Shown: positions 8,514-18,126, numbered from the stretch's first letter. The stretch is 64,000 nucleotides of DNA from Teredinibacter turnerae (GCF_037935975.1 NZ_CP149817.1:3968001-4032000); one strand, 5' to 3'. Notes: a model not told the origin generated them from the sequence alone. Program-made: numbers and translations.

Positions 8514-9680
8514 CTACTCATACAATTCTATGTTTCCTGCACGTGGCGAGGCTTCGGGTTTACTCATCATCGCCTGCGGATTTAGAGACGCCATGTGCTG
8601 GAGCTGTGCATCGAGTATCGCTTCTGATTCAGTATGTTCGCGGTTTGCACGCAGGTAGCCGTCCAGGAATTGAGAAAGAAACGCCGTGTGGGATGAAATT
8701 TTTCGAGCATCCTGGGCAACCCGATCTGCAAACTGCATAGCGGTGATTGCACGACCAATCTCCAGATTAATTTCCTCGCCGATCTCCGCACCGCGACTGA
8801 CGCCAGTCGCCACCTGATTATTCACGTCTTCCAGCGCATCGATCATGCCATCCAAGTGGCCTTTGGCATCAATGGCAATGTTCATATCCAAAGAGGCGAT
8901 ATTCCCAACCACTCGCTCTACCTTGGTCACCGTTTGCTTGGTGCGTTCCGCACTTTCACGAATTTGTTCGTTCAAGGTACCGGATACATTTGAAAGCTTA
9001 CGCACTTCATCTGCAACCACCGCAAAACCGCGCCCCGCCTCGCCAGCCCGCGCCGCTTCAATCGCGGCGTTAAGCGCCAGCAGGTTAGTTTGATCAGCGA
9101 TATTGCGTATCTCATCGATCAATACAAACATGCCGTCCAGGTGTTTGATCATGTCTTGAATATTGTGTACCGCCTGCACGCTCTTATCGCTAATGTCTAC
9201 GAAGAGACTGACGTAATCATCAAGAACATAACCGACTTCATTGGCAAATTTATTCAGACTGATTGCATCCTCGTTCTCACCGTCCTTGCGGGTAAGGCGA
9301 TCCGCAATATTCATGAGCAGCTCTTTCTCCGCATTTGCGGATTTCGACAAACCCTGAAAACTGTGGTGCACCTGGATAGTGGCATCTTCTACCAGCGACT
9401 CCACCTTGGCCGAAAGGCGTGAGAGGTCAGTGCACACGGGCAATAGCAGATCGTGCATGTATTTGCTGAACCGTCGCTGCTTAAACAACTGGGAACCCGC
9501 TTCTGCGCCAAGATCGCGCTCGCGTGGCTTATTGGCTGCCACCCCCAAACCGAATGACAGAGAGGAAGCGAGCACCAGAAGAATTGCCGCACCGTGCGGT
9601 GAGTGAAAAAAATAGCACCCCACAACCCCAATCACACTGACACCGGCCAAAACAGTAATGTGTCGCCCAAACCTATTCAC
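8514..9680 (-). CDS. Methyl-accepting chemotaxis-like transducer, short form
   Basis: A 388-residue transducer. Two closely spaced TM helices (about 8-25 and 29-47) form a hairpin with almost no periplasmic loop, so it lacks an extracellular sensor. The canonical MCP hairpin tip is present: [19 protein letters not shown] followed by [15 protein letters not shown]. There is no C-terminal methylation-enzyme docking pentapeptide. Start is GTG with GAGG six bases before it. Gene order MCP-hsbA-hsbR suggests it signals to or with the HsbR switch, perhaps reporting membrane or cytoplasmic state. Confidence 0.8.
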   Translation of the reverse strand: MNRFGRHITVLAGVSVIGVVGCYFFHSPHGAAILLVLASSLSFGLGVAANKPRERDLGAEAGSQLFKQRRFSKYMHDLLLPVCTDLSRLSAKVESLVEDATIQVHHSFQGLSKSANAEKELLMNIADRLTRKDGENEDAISLNKFANEVGYVLDDYVSLFVDISDKSVQAVHNIQDMIKHLDGMFVLIDEIRNIADQTNLLALNAAIEAARAGEAGRGFAVVADEVRKLSNVSGTLNEQIRESAERTKQTVTKVERVVGNIASLDMNIAIDAKGHLDGMIDALEDVNNQVATGVSRGAEIGEEINLEIGRAITAMQFADRVAQDARKISSHTAFLSQFLDGYLRANREHTESEAILDAQLQHMASLNPQAMMSKPEASPRAGNIELYE

Positions 9681-9821
9681 ACTGTGCCTCTAAAGACGAA
9701 AACAACCCCGCATAACCGGAGCCCACTGTGTGTAAAGCCTAGTCGCGAGCGCGCGCAGGTGCCACACACCAGCACATAAAGTGAGCAATAGCTTTTAGAA
9801 CAAAAGAAGGGAGGGGAAGTG

Positions 9822-9851
9822 GCGACGCAGCGATAGTCCGCAGAGCGTCGC
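9822..9851. repeat. GCGACGC/GCGTCGC inverted repeat
   Basis: Perfect 7-bp arms (9822-9828 and 9845-9851) with a 16-base loop, just past the trpS stop. It may mark the end of the trpS transcript, but no T-run follows. Confidence 0.3.
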
Positions 9852-9867
9852 GACCGCAGGGGAATAT

Positions 9868-10872
9868 CTAAAGTCGGCCTATGCCGATTGCAGAGCGTAC
9901 CTTTTCAAGCATTGGAGCGCTGATTTCCCGGGCTTTTTTAGCCCCGCTCTGCAACACATCTTCAATGGTGTCCGGGTCGGCGAGTAACGCGTTATAGCGT
10001 TCCCGCACCTCACCGATCTCATCGTTGACCAGCTCGAACAGCTGCTTCTTAGCCTCGCCCCAAGCGATTCCCTGAGCAAACTGCTCGCGCATGTACACGC
10101 TCTTTTCTTCACTGGCAAACGCCTGCCATACCTGAAATACCGTGGAGTCGTCCGGATCTTTAGGGTCTCCCGGTTCAAGCAGGTTGGTTTTGATTTTATT
10201 GATGTGCTTTTTCAGCTGCTTTTCAGGAAGAAACAGTGGAATAGTGTTGTTATAACTTTTACTCATTTTGCGGCCATCCAAGCCCTGCAATACCGCGACG
10301 TTGTCATCCACTTGAGCTTCCGGTAACACAAAGACTTCGGCAAAATGATGGTTAAAACGGGCAGCAATATCTCGCGCCATTTCCACATGTTGAATCTGAT
10401 CCTTACCCACCGGCACTGTGTTCGCATTGAACATTAAGATGTCCGCTGCCATTAGAACCGGGTAGCTGTACAAGCCCATGGTAATGCCGAAATCCGGGTC
10501 CTCGCCTTCTTCCACATTCTTTGCGACCGCCGCCTTGTATGCGTGAGCGCGATTCATCAGTCCCTTGGCCGCCATACAGGTGAGAACCCAACTGAGTTCG
10601 GTGATTTCGGGGATATCGGACTGGCGATAAAAGGTCGCCTTGTCGGTATCCAGACCCAACGCCAGCCAGGTCGCGGCGATTTCCCGCGCAGACTGCCGAA
10701 TAAGCTCCGGCTCGTGACACTTTATCAGCGCGTGCAAGTCCGCTAAAAAATAAAATGACTCGCTGTTAGAATTTCGGCTGGCTTCGATTGCTGGACGAAT
10801 AGCGCCCACATAGTTACCCAGATGGGGGGTACCGGTGGTTGTGATACCGGTCAGAATGCGGTTGGCAGACAT
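9868..10872 (-). CDS. trpS: Tryptophan-tRNA ligase
   Basis: A 334-residue class-I aminoacyl-tRNA synthetase charging tRNA-Trp. The HIGH-equivalent is in [14 protein letters not shown] near the N-terminus and the KMSKS loop is intact in [11 protein letters not shown]. Length matches the bacterial family. It follows the DUF3524 glycosyltransferase gene by 24 bp on the same strand, so the two probably share a transcript. No leader peptide or T-box is visible. Confidence 0.96.
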   Translation of the reverse strand: MSANRILTGITTTGTPHLGNYVGAIRPAIEASRNSNSESFYFLADLHALIKCHEPELIRQSAREIAATWLALGLDTDKATFYRQSDIPEITELSWVLTCMAAKGLMNRAHAYKAAVAKNVEEGEDPDFGITMGLYSYPVLMAADILMFNANTVPVGKDQIQHVEMARDIAARFNHHFAEVFVLPEAQVDDNVAVLQGLDGRKMSKSYNNTIPLFLPEKQLKKHINKIKTNLLEPGDPKDPDDSTVFQVWQAFASEEKSVYMREQFAQGIAWGEAKKQLFELVNDEIGEVRERYNALLADPDTIEDVLQSGAKKAREISAPMLEKVRSAIGIGRL

Positions 10873-10896
10873 GGTGGATTCCGTTTTTTTGCTTTT

Positions 10897-12045
10897 TTAG
10901 ACCGGGGCGATTGTACCTTCTGGCCCGCCGTTTGTCTTTTTGACCGCCACAGATTTGACCAGATGCCAGTAGGCTTTAGCCTGCTCGGCAGGTGACAGCC
11001 AATGCAGCGAAGGCGCTGCTGGCAGTTGTGCCCGCACCCACTCCTCCACTCGCAGGCGAATCATACCTGCGCAAGCGTCGGCTTCGCTGAATTCTGGATC
11101 TTGCCCTTCATTATCGGCGACACTGTAGCACCACTGTGTAGACAGCAGTTCCGGATATGCCAGGCGTTTGGGCACAATGGGCACACAGCCCGCAGCAACG
11201 GCTTCCAGAACCGATAAGCCCTGAAAGTCATGCAAGCTGGTCGACAACACCGCGTGCGCCTTAGCGAGCAGGTTTTCGTAACACTCGCGCTTCGTCAAAT
11301 AGCCCCACTCCCCAAGCCATGCGCGCTCGTCGAGCAGGCGTCGGATATCAGAAAAAACGGCAGGTTCCCGGCGAAATTGCTGGCCGACAACATGTACCCG
11401 TAACGGCAGCGCCACTGGCAGCCGGGCAAGCGCATGGTAGAGGTTTTCCGGGCCCTTGTCGTACTCCCACCGGTGATTCCACACCAGATGGAACGCATCG
11501 TCCGGTTTTACGCCCGACAGGCCGGCTATGGCCACTGGCACAGGAATTACCTCGGATTTGTCCGCGATCCGTTCAGCCACCCCAGGCGGAACGCCGTCGG
11601 GCAACTTTTTGAGCAACGCAGCCACGCCGGCCAGGAAGCTCGCGCGGTTGTAGTGAGTATTGAACACAACCCGGTCTGCGGCGAGAGCGGCGTAAAGCGT
11701 TACCATCTGCGGCTCGACGCTGGCATGCTGCGCCCGGCTCGCAGGGTAGGCAAACTGGTTTTCGTGAAAGTAGACGATCGCTGGTATTGTGGCCAATTCA
11801 GGCACCAAACCCCGAAGGGTGGCCAGATCGACCATGGACGTGGCGACGACGAGATCCCACGGCTTGCGGAGCGTCTCGTGTTGCCCGAGCGCCCAGGTAA
11901 GTGCATTGCCCCGGATGCGCCAACTGAAATGACGTGGCGGTAGCGCAAAGGACGTGCAGCTGGCAAATGGCAGCATATCCACAAGATGCTGGCGCCAGAC
12001 CTTGTGACTTTCTGCATCGTACGCAGAGAGAATGAGAATTTTCAT
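10897..12045 (-). CDS. DUF3524 glycosyltransferase, tRNA-queuosine mannosyltransferase-like
   Basis: A 382-residue cytoplasmic glycosyltransferase of the GT-B kind. The N-terminal half is the DUF3524 domain (MKILILSAYDAESHKVW start, SWRIRG, DLVVATSMVDLATLRG, YFHENQFAYP). The C-terminal half is GT4-like, with NHRWEYDKGPENL and the late SVLEAVAAGCVP donor-site motif. Vertebrate members of this family (GTDC1/QTMAN) attach mannose to queuosine at position 34 of tRNA-Asp. What bacterial members modify is not known to me, so the substrate here is an inference. Sharing a transcript with trpS fits a tRNA role. The 134-bp leader is unusually structured. Confidence 0.75.
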   Translation of the reverse strand: MKILILSAYDAESHKVWRQHLVDMLPFASCTSFALPPRHFSWRIRGNALTWALGQHETLRKPWDLVVATSMVDLATLRGLVPELATIPAIVYFHENQFAYPASRAQHASVEPQMVTLYAALAADRVVFNTHYNRASFLAGVAALLKKLPDGVPPGVAERIADKSEVIPVPVAIAGLSGVKPDDAFHLVWNHRWEYDKGPENLYHALARLPVALPLRVHVVGQQFRREPAVFSDIRRLLDERAWLGEWGYLTKRECYENLLAKAHAVLSTSLHDFQGLSVLEAVAAGCVPIVPKRLAYPELLSTQWCYSVADNEGQDPEFSEADACAGMIRLRVEEWVRAQLPAAPSLHWLSPAEQAKAYWHLVKSVAVKKTNGGPEGTIAPV

Positions 12046-12065
12046 GGCGCGAGTTTACGCCAGAG

Positions 12066-12086
12066 GAGGCTTCGGACTGAAGCCTC
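12066..12086. repeat. 8-bp hairpin in leader of the DUF3524 gene
   Basis: Perfect arms GAGGCTTC (12066-12073) and GAAGCCTC (12079-12086) around a 5-base loop, 20 bases before the DUF3524 start codon as read on the minus strand. No T-run follows, so it is more likely a leader element than a terminator. Confidence 0.5.
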
Positions 12087-12103
12087 AGACGATGAGATTA
12101 GCC

Positions 12104-12174
12104 GCTTGCACGCATCCGTAAAGTCGGATTGCTATTAACCAGGCAATTTTCATTGCCAACTTAATAGTGCAAAC
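12104..12174 (-). ncRNA. Candidate three-way-junction RNA leader
   Basis: Read on the minus strand, all 71 bases fold by eye into three helices. P1 pairs 12167-12174 with 12104-12111 (8 bp, one G-U). P2 spans 12133-12166: a 6-bp stem, a 3x3 internal loop, a 6-bp stem and a GAAA tetraloop. P3 spans 12112-12132 with 7 bp, one bulge and a six-base loop. The helices abut with no unpaired junction base. It lies six bases past the stop of the CNB/rhodanese gene and about 60 bases before the DUF3524 start. I recognise no family; it does not look like a preQ1 riboswitch. Function unknown: attenuator, mRNA processing site or regulator-binding leader are possible. Confidence 0.45.
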
Positions 12175-12179
12175 AGGCT

Positions 12180-13208
12180 CTAAGCCGTTTTGAGAATCAT
12201 TGCGTCAAACCCTGCCTGACACAGCAGGTGCGCGGCTATGTCCGCACGACTGCCCGCATCCCCTGAAACCACATAAACGCTGGTACGGCCCAGATCCGAC
12301 ATGGAATTGCGCAACCGTGAGAGAGGAATGTTGATTGCGCCCGGCACATGCTGAAACCGGTATTCCATTGGCATTTTGACATCGAGGAGCTTGTACGGCT
12401 TTTCCAGCTTGGCCAGTAAATGGTCTTCCACATAGCGCACCACCGGCGCTTTGAGCAACGCGTTAAAGTCTTCGGAGTTCAGGCGTTTCAGTTGCCCGGA
12501 CGTCAGCATTTCGACAGAGGCGTTGCGCGGTGTATCCCCGAGCAATGCCTCTTCGCCAAAGAAGTGACCGGGTTGGATTAACAGGTCTACACTCTCCGAG
12601 CGATTAAATACGCGAGCCGAGCCCGCCACCAGCACATAAAAGTAGTCACCGGTCTCGCCTTCTTTCACCACCAGGTCGCCCTTGCTGTAGCGGACGTTTT
12701 CGAAGCGCGCGAACAGCTCCTGTACCTGGGTGAGTGGGATTTTGGAAAAGAGTGGTGCCTGCAGCAATGCCGCCATCCAGTCGCTGTGCTGGTCGTCCAG
12801 CTCTTCCACTTCGAAGGGTGAACCGTTAAACATGGCTTCGTCGATGCTGGTAGACAGCATCGATTGACTCCAGGCAATGATCCGATCCAAAACCTCGGCA
12901 TCAATCGAAAACACGCGTACCGACGGCGACTTGGCCACAGCGGAGTTCAACGACGGGGATTCTGCATTCAATGCGGACTGTGCGGTTGCGGAATCATCCA
13001 GCACGGTAGAAACATAGAAGGCGCTATTGATCAAATCCACCTGCCCTTCAAGCAGGAAGTACTTCTTCGCCAGCGAGCGGCCGCGCTTAAAGATCATTTG
13101 CCCACGGGTGTACTCTTCCACATGAATATTGGCGAGGGCTTCTTGCAGGTATTCATCTTCCAATCCATTGAAAGGAACAAACGATTTAAGTAACTCTTGA
13201 GTAATCAT
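12180..13208 (-). CDS. Tandem cyclic-nucleotide-binding domains with catalytically dead rhodanese
   Basis: A 342-residue soluble protein. An N-terminal CNB fold (about 5-115) lacks a recognisable phosphate-binding cassette. A second CNB (about 152-252) keeps GEEALLGDTPRNASV, including the arginine that contacts the cyclic phosphate, so it could bind cAMP or cGMP. A C-terminal rhodanese-like domain (about 262-340) has VVSGDAGSRAD where the catalytic cysteine loop should be; the cysteine is missing, so sulfur transfer is unlikely. I placed the start at the third of three clustered start codons (ATG GTG ATG), which has AAGAGGA at best spacing. It lies upstream of the DUF3524 gene. Role unknown; probably a regulatory sensor. 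Confidence 0.7.
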   Translation of the reverse strand: MITQELLKSFVPFNGLEDEYLQEALANIHVEEYTRGQMIFKRGRSLAKKYFLLEGQVDLINSAFYVSTVLDDSATAQSALNAESPSLNSAVAKSPSVRVFSIDAEVLDRIIAWSQSMLSTSIDEAMFNGSPFEVEELDDQHSDWMAALLQAPLFSKIPLTQVQELFARFENVRYSKGDLVVKEGETGDYFYVLVAGSARVFNRSESVDLLIQPGHFFGEEALLGDTPRNASVEMLTSGQLKRLNSEDFNALLKAPVVRYVEDHLLAKLEKPYKLLDVKMPMEYRFQHVPGAINIPLSRLRNSMSDLGRTSVYVVSGDAGSRADIAAHLLCQAGFDAMILKTA

Positions 13209-13314
13209 CACCATTCCTCTTAATGCGAGCGAATTTTTGCACACTCAAAAGGAATGGTACTGTTCTCAAAATCACGGTTTGATCTAAACCCTGACGCGCC
13301 AGGTCACAATTTGA

Positions 13315-14610
13315 TTAGAGTGATATGTCCGTCACAGACACAAACCGGGTCAGCAAGCTGGCCATTTGCTCGAGATCGCTCACGCCGGCCGTTTCGCGTA
13401 TAGAGTGCATACCAAAAGTAGGGATACCCAGGTCCACCGCTCGCACACCAATTTCCGCGGAGGTGATTGGCCCGATCGTGCTGCCACAGCGCATGTCCGC
13501 GCGCATAATGAATGACTGCAGAGGTATAGCCTCACGGCCTTCCACCGCTCGCGCCAACCAACGTACGACCGCGGCGGTATCCGCGCCCGTCGCGTAGGAC
13601 TGATTCGCGTCAAACTTCACCACCGGGCCCGCGTTTAACAGCGGACCATGTTTGTCGTCATGCTTGTCGGCGAAGTTCGGGTGAACCCCGTGGGCATTGT
13701 CGACTGAGAGCATTAACGAACGGCGCAAGGTGAGCTGACGGCTCTGGGCATCGCCTGACACCAGCCGATCAATCAACTCGCCCAGCATTGGTCCTTGTGC
13801 TCCGAGATCGGTGTTACTGCCAATTTCCTCGTGATCATTACAAATAAGAATGCTGGTAACGTCGGTGTTCGCATTGAGCATCGCCTCCGCCCCCAGAAAA
13901 CAGCTCGCCAGATTATCCAGGCGAGCGCCGACAAAGAGCTCCTCTTTCAGCCCCACTGTCGCCGAAGGCTGCGTGTCGTAAAAACTCAGGTTGTAGTCGA
14001 GAACTTCAACAGCCTCAGGGTGTGCTTGCTGCAATTCATTTAGCAAAATATCCGCAAAGCGTGCATCCGCTGGTGCGTGTTGCAGGATCGCATTCATCTG
14101 GGTTTGCGGATTGATCGCTCGCCCCTCGTTAGCGCTGCGATCCAGGTGGATCGCCAGGCTCGGAATCAACGCGATGGCACGTCCAAAATTCACTAACGCT
14201 GCTTTAAGCGCGCCATCGCCATCCAAGTAGGTCACCCGACCAGCAATCGATAAATCGCGATCAAACCAGGGTGCCAGCAGCGCGCCGCCGTACACGGCCA
14301 CTCCCAACTGGTGATAGCCCTTAGTCACTTTATCCGCGTTCGGTTTGATTTTCAGGCAAGGGCTGTCGGTGTGAGCACCAATAATGCGAACGCCAGTCTC
14401 TTCCAGTGGCCGTTCGCCAACGACAAACGCCGCAAACGAGGAATCTCCCCGCGTAAAAAAGTATTTTTTACCGGGCTCCAGTTGCCAGCGAGTATTCTCA
14501 TCCAAGCGAGTGAAGCCTTCTGCGGCAAACAGTAATGAGAGGTTTGCACACGCATGATAGGGCGTGGGTGACGCATCGAGAAAATCAGCGAACTTTCGCG
14601 TTAAAGACAT
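13315..14610 (-). CDS. apeB: M18 family aminopeptidase (ApeB-like)
   Basis: A 431-residue zinc aminopeptidase of the M18 aspartyl-aminopeptidase family. Metal ligands and catalytic residues are visible in order: His in IGAHTDSPCLK, Asp in RLDNLAS, the Glu pair in CNDHEEIGS, and the late His-rich segment HGVHPNFADKHDDKH. It removes N-terminal (often acidic) residues from peptides in the cytoplasm. Only 11 bp separates it from uppP upstream, suggesting co-transcription in the order tsaB-uppP-apeB. The symbol follows the standard name for this family. Confidence 0.92.
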   Translation of the reverse strand: MSLTRKFADFLDASPTPYHACANLSLLFAAEGFTRLDENTRWQLEPGKKYFFTRGDSSFAAFVVGERPLEETGVRIIGAHTDSPCLKIKPNADKVTKGYHQLGVAVYGGALLAPWFDRDLSIAGRVTYLDGDGALKAALVNFGRAIALIPSLAIHLDRSANEGRAINPQTQMNAILQHAPADARFADILLNELQQAHPEAVEVLDYNLSFYDTQPSATVGLKEELFVGARLDNLASCFLGAEAMLNANTDVTSILICNDHEEIGSNTDLGAQGPMLGELIDRLVSGDAQSRQLTLRRSLMLSVDNAHGVHPNFADKHDDKHGPLLNAGPVVKFDANQSYATGADTAAVVRWLARAVEGREAIPLQSFIMRADMRCGSTIGPITSAEIGVRAVDLGIPTFGMHSIRETAGVSDLEQMASLLTRFVSVTDISL

Positions 14611-14621
14611 AGCAACAACCG

Positions 14622-15416
14622 TTAGACAGCAATAAATAACAGAACACCGAGCAGCAGCCGGTAGATAACAAAGGGCAGCATACCAATTCGGTTAATAAAA
14701 TTCAGGAAGTAGTGAATACAGATGTAAGCGCTGATAGCCGACAGTGCAATACCCACTCCGATCGCCAGCCAATCGACTGCCGTGGCCGACAGTACGAGCT
14801 GCAACCCCTTGTATCCGCCGCTAAGCACAATCACCGGAATTGAGAGTAAAAATGAAAAGCGCGCGGCGTCAGTGCGACACAAGCCAAGAAACAGAGCTGC
14901 GGTAATCGTAATACCCGAACGCGACGTGCCGGGAATGAGAGCGACGGCCTGGGCCAGCCCGATAATCATCGCTGTTGACAGGGCGATGTCCCGTAGCTGT
15001 TTGCTCTCCGCTGGTTTGCGGTCAGCCACCCACAATAAAACACCAAACACCAGGGTGGTTGTTGCAATCACGTTGGTGGAGCGCAGATGGGTCTCAATCA
15101 AATCATCAAAAATGAGACCAAATAACGCAGCAGGTATTGTGGCCGCAATCAGGTACCAGCCAAGACGACCGTTCTCATCGGTGCCACGACCAGATAGAGA
15201 CGCGAGCCACCCCACAATTATTTTGCCGATGTCCTTACGGAAATACACCACCACCGCAGAGAGCGTACCCACATGAACAGCCACATCAAACGCCAGGCCC
15301 TGATCGGGCCAGCCAAGAATTTCTTTGGGTAGAATAAGGTGCGCTGAGCTTGAGATCGGGAGAAATTCGGTGATGCCCTGAATAAGAGCCAATACAACGA
15401 CGTGAATTAAATCCAT
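14622..15416 (-). CDS. uppP: Undecaprenyl-diphosphatase UppP (BacA)
   Basis: A 264-residue polytopic membrane phosphatase that recycles undecaprenyl pyrophosphate for peptidoglycan and surface polysaccharide synthesis. The two family motifs are present: QGITEFLPISSSAHL near the N-terminus and PGTSRSG in the middle, both lining the active site. About eight hydrophobic segments follow. I chose the ATG giving MDLIHVVVLAL, which matches the usual length and lies 28 bp past the tsaB stop. The longer in-frame extension would run into tsaB and has no family support. Confidence 0.95.
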   Translation of the reverse strand: MDLIHVVVLALIQGITEFLPISSSAHLILPKEILGWPDQGLAFDVAVHVGTLSAVVVYFRKDIGKIIVGWLASLSGRGTDENGRLGWYLIAATIPAALFGLIFDDLIETHLRSTNVIATTTLVFGVLLWVADRKPAESKQLRDIALSTAMIIGLAQAVALIPGTSRSGITITAALFLGLCRTDAARFSFLLSIPVIVLSGGYKGLQLVLSATAVDWLAIGVGIALSAISAYICIHYFLNFINRIGMLPFVIYRLLLGVLLFIAV

Positions 15417-15444
15417 GCAAAGCATTCCAGATGAGTAAAAATTT

Positions 15445-16164
15445 TTATTGTTCCCGAATGCGCTCGCGCTTGTTCCAGGAAATTTCATTGCGCAGGTAAA
15501 GTGGTTCGACACTCACAAGGCCGACCAGGTTGGCCTCCGTACTCGGCGCTATCAACGGTAGTTGGGCCCCAGCGACAGTCGCCAGCGCCAGTGCGCTCGG
15601 AATGTCGGCGGCGTGAACTTCAGCCAGTACCGCGGTATCGGCCACCTGCCACCCATGCCCCAGGCCAACCAGCTCTTTCCCCGCGCTAATAGCGTTCAGG
15701 CGGTCAAGCATGGCTTCCGGCGCGGCTACGGATGGCGCTATAGCAGCAGACAACCCACTGTCTGTTAACTGGTAAGCCGCCCAATAGACTTCTGCCATGC
15801 GCGCGTCCAACGCGGGCACTAAAGTCAAGCTTGTACGCTCCGGGTGCGACATACAGTAGCCCTGCGCCAGTACGCTGAGCGTATCTACGCCGACTACGGG
15901 TAGTTTTGCGCCATAGGCGAGCCCCTGTGCAATCCCCAGTCCAATTCGAATACCGGTGAAGGAACCTGGTCCGTTGGTGACTGCAACCGCGTCCAGTTCA
16001 GCGAGTTCGAGCCCCGATGCTTTCAGCAGTCGGTCGACCATCGGCAAAAGTACCTTCGCATGCGAGCGCGGCTGGTCGCAGGTTTCAGTCCAATTTTCAT
16101 CGGCACTGATAAGTGCCACAGAGCAGACTTCAGTCGATGCGTCGAGTGCAAGTATTTTCGGCAT
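15445..16164 (-). CDS. tsaB: tRNA threonylcarbamoyladenosine synthesis protein TsaB
   Basis: A 239-residue ASKHA-fold protein required for t6A37 formation in ANN-decoding tRNAs, acting as the scaffold that activates TsaD with TsaE. N-terminal ILALDASTEVCSVAL and the conserved VTNGPGSFTGIRIGL segment are diagnostic. Directly upstream, between it and adk, lie 14-bp tandem repeats and a strong terminator, so it must have its own promoter or rely on readthrough. Downstream it runs into uppP and apeB. Confidence 0.95.
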   Translation of the reverse strand: MPKILALDASTEVCSVALISADENWTETCDQPRSHAKVLLPMVDRLLKASGLELAELDAVAVTNGPGSFTGIRIGLGIAQGLAYGAKLPVVGVDTLSVLAQGYCMSHPERTSLTLVPALDARMAEVYWAAYQLTDSGLSAAIAPSVAAPEAMLDRLNAISAGKELVGLGHGWQVADTAVLAEVHAADIPSALALATVAGAQLPLIAPSTEANLVGLVSVEPLYLRNEISWNKRERIREQ

Positions 16165-16177
16165 AGGCAGACTTTCG

Positions 16178-16235
16178 TGGTAGCTTCTTTTCGTAGTAAC
16201 TTCTTGCTAGTAACTGCTTGTTGGTAACTTCTTGT
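16178..16235. repeat. Four copies of a 14-bp direct repeat before tsaB
   Basis: Three head-to-tail copies (16194-16207, 16208-16221, 16222-16235) of the type TAGTAACTTCTTGC, plus a fourth diverged copy at 16178-16191 after a two-base gap. They sit 14 bases upstream of the tsaB start codon, so they lie in its leader or promoter. A 14-bp period is not a multiple of three, so it is not coding. Confidence 0.75.
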
Positions 16236-16294
16236 TGGGGACAAGGGTATTTTGGTGAGTATTTTCCGGTGTTCAGCCCGCACAGGCAAATACT

Positions 16295-16335
16295 GCAACA
16301 AAAAAGCCCCGAATATGTCGGGGCTTTTTTGTTGC
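16295..16335. terminator. Strong bidirectional-looking terminator after adk
   Basis: A perfect 18-bp stem (16295-16312 with 16318-16335) around a 5-base loop, with GCCCCGA core and A6/T6 tracts inside the arms. Placed 14 bases past the adk stop, it ends the leftward adk transcript and separates it from tsaB. Confidence 0.92.
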
Positions 16336-16349
16336 CTGGACTAAGCGGC

Positions 16350-17510
<1,161 letters not shown>

Positions 17511-17846
17511 ATGACCGTCAAAGAACTCGTCAGCAACTGGTTGCAGCAAGCGCAGTGCAAACTCACTGAGGAAACCTATCAGGTAAACCTCACCTTAGAG
17601 GACGCTGCCAAAATTGATGCGCTGGCAGAGATGTATCCTCGGCGCACGAAAGAACAACTTGTCAGTGAATTGGTGTCTGCCGCGCTGGCGGAGCTGGAAA
17701 TCAGCTTCCCTTATGTGCAGGGCACCAAGGTTATTTCCATCGATGAATTAGGCGAACCGGTGTACGAAGATGTTGGGCCAACGCCGCAATTCCTCGAAAA
17801 AACCAAGGAAAACCTGCAAAAACAGCGTTTGCAAAAAACCGCGTAG
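17511..17846 (+). CDS. Conserved small protein of unknown function
   Basis: A 111-residue acidic, soluble protein with no signal peptide or membrane segment. An N-terminal amphipathic stretch is followed by a TLEDAAKIDALAEMYPRRT segment that resembles a ribbon-helix-helix-like or antitoxin-like helix pair, then a Glu/Lys-rich tail. A good ribosome binding site (AAGAGGGG) precedes the ATG. Related proteins near adk in Pseudomonas are sometimes labelled as pilus tip components, a label I cannot support from sequence. It stands alone between adk and mazG. Confidence 0.7.
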   Translation: MTVKELVSNWLQQAQCKLTEETYQVNLTLEDAAKIDALAEMYPRRTKEQLVSELVSAALAELEISFPYVQGTKVISIDELGEPVYEDVGPTPQFLEKTKENLQKQRLQKTA

Positions 17847-18099
17847 CTGGCAATAAAATCAATTTGGGCTGCTGCCCCCGGGCTTAAAACCGGGGAAACA
17901 GCTCAACCAGCAGCGGTGTGTCAGGGCACTGGGTCGCCCTTTTCGGGCCTGTGTGCTTGAAAAGCCCAGCCTGCGACTGCCCGACCATCGTAAACACCCG
18001 CTAGGGCTTGGACACCGGCGCTAACGCCGGGTCTAACTCGGCAAGCGCTGGTCGGCGGCAAACGTGCTACCGTCGCTCCCTGGATGACAACGCGACATT

Positions 18100-18121
18100 A
18101 GTCACACGAGAGTCACACGAG
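18100..18121. repeat. 11-bp tandem duplication past the mazG stop
   Basis: AGTCACACGAG occurs twice head to tail (18100-18110 and 18111-18121), starting six bases beyond the mazG stop codon. A separate hairpin CCGGCG-CTAA-CGCCGG lies at about 18015-18030. Neither looks like a terminator with a T-run. Confidence 0.5.
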
Positions 18122-18126
18122 GCGTG

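Noticed and set aside
9690-9780. Sigma-54 promoter upstream of the MCP gene
   Set aside because: A TGGCAC is present on the minus strand, but the GC doublet is not at the required distance.
12046-12179. preQ1 riboswitch upstream of the queuosine-related gene
   Set aside because: The short preQ1 pseudoknot with its A-rich tail is not present; the three-way junction is of a different shape.
16023-16301. Extended frame through the 14-bp repeats in front of tsaB
   Set aside because: The 14-bp period breaks the reading frame between repeats, and the frame then runs inside tsaB in the wrong phase.
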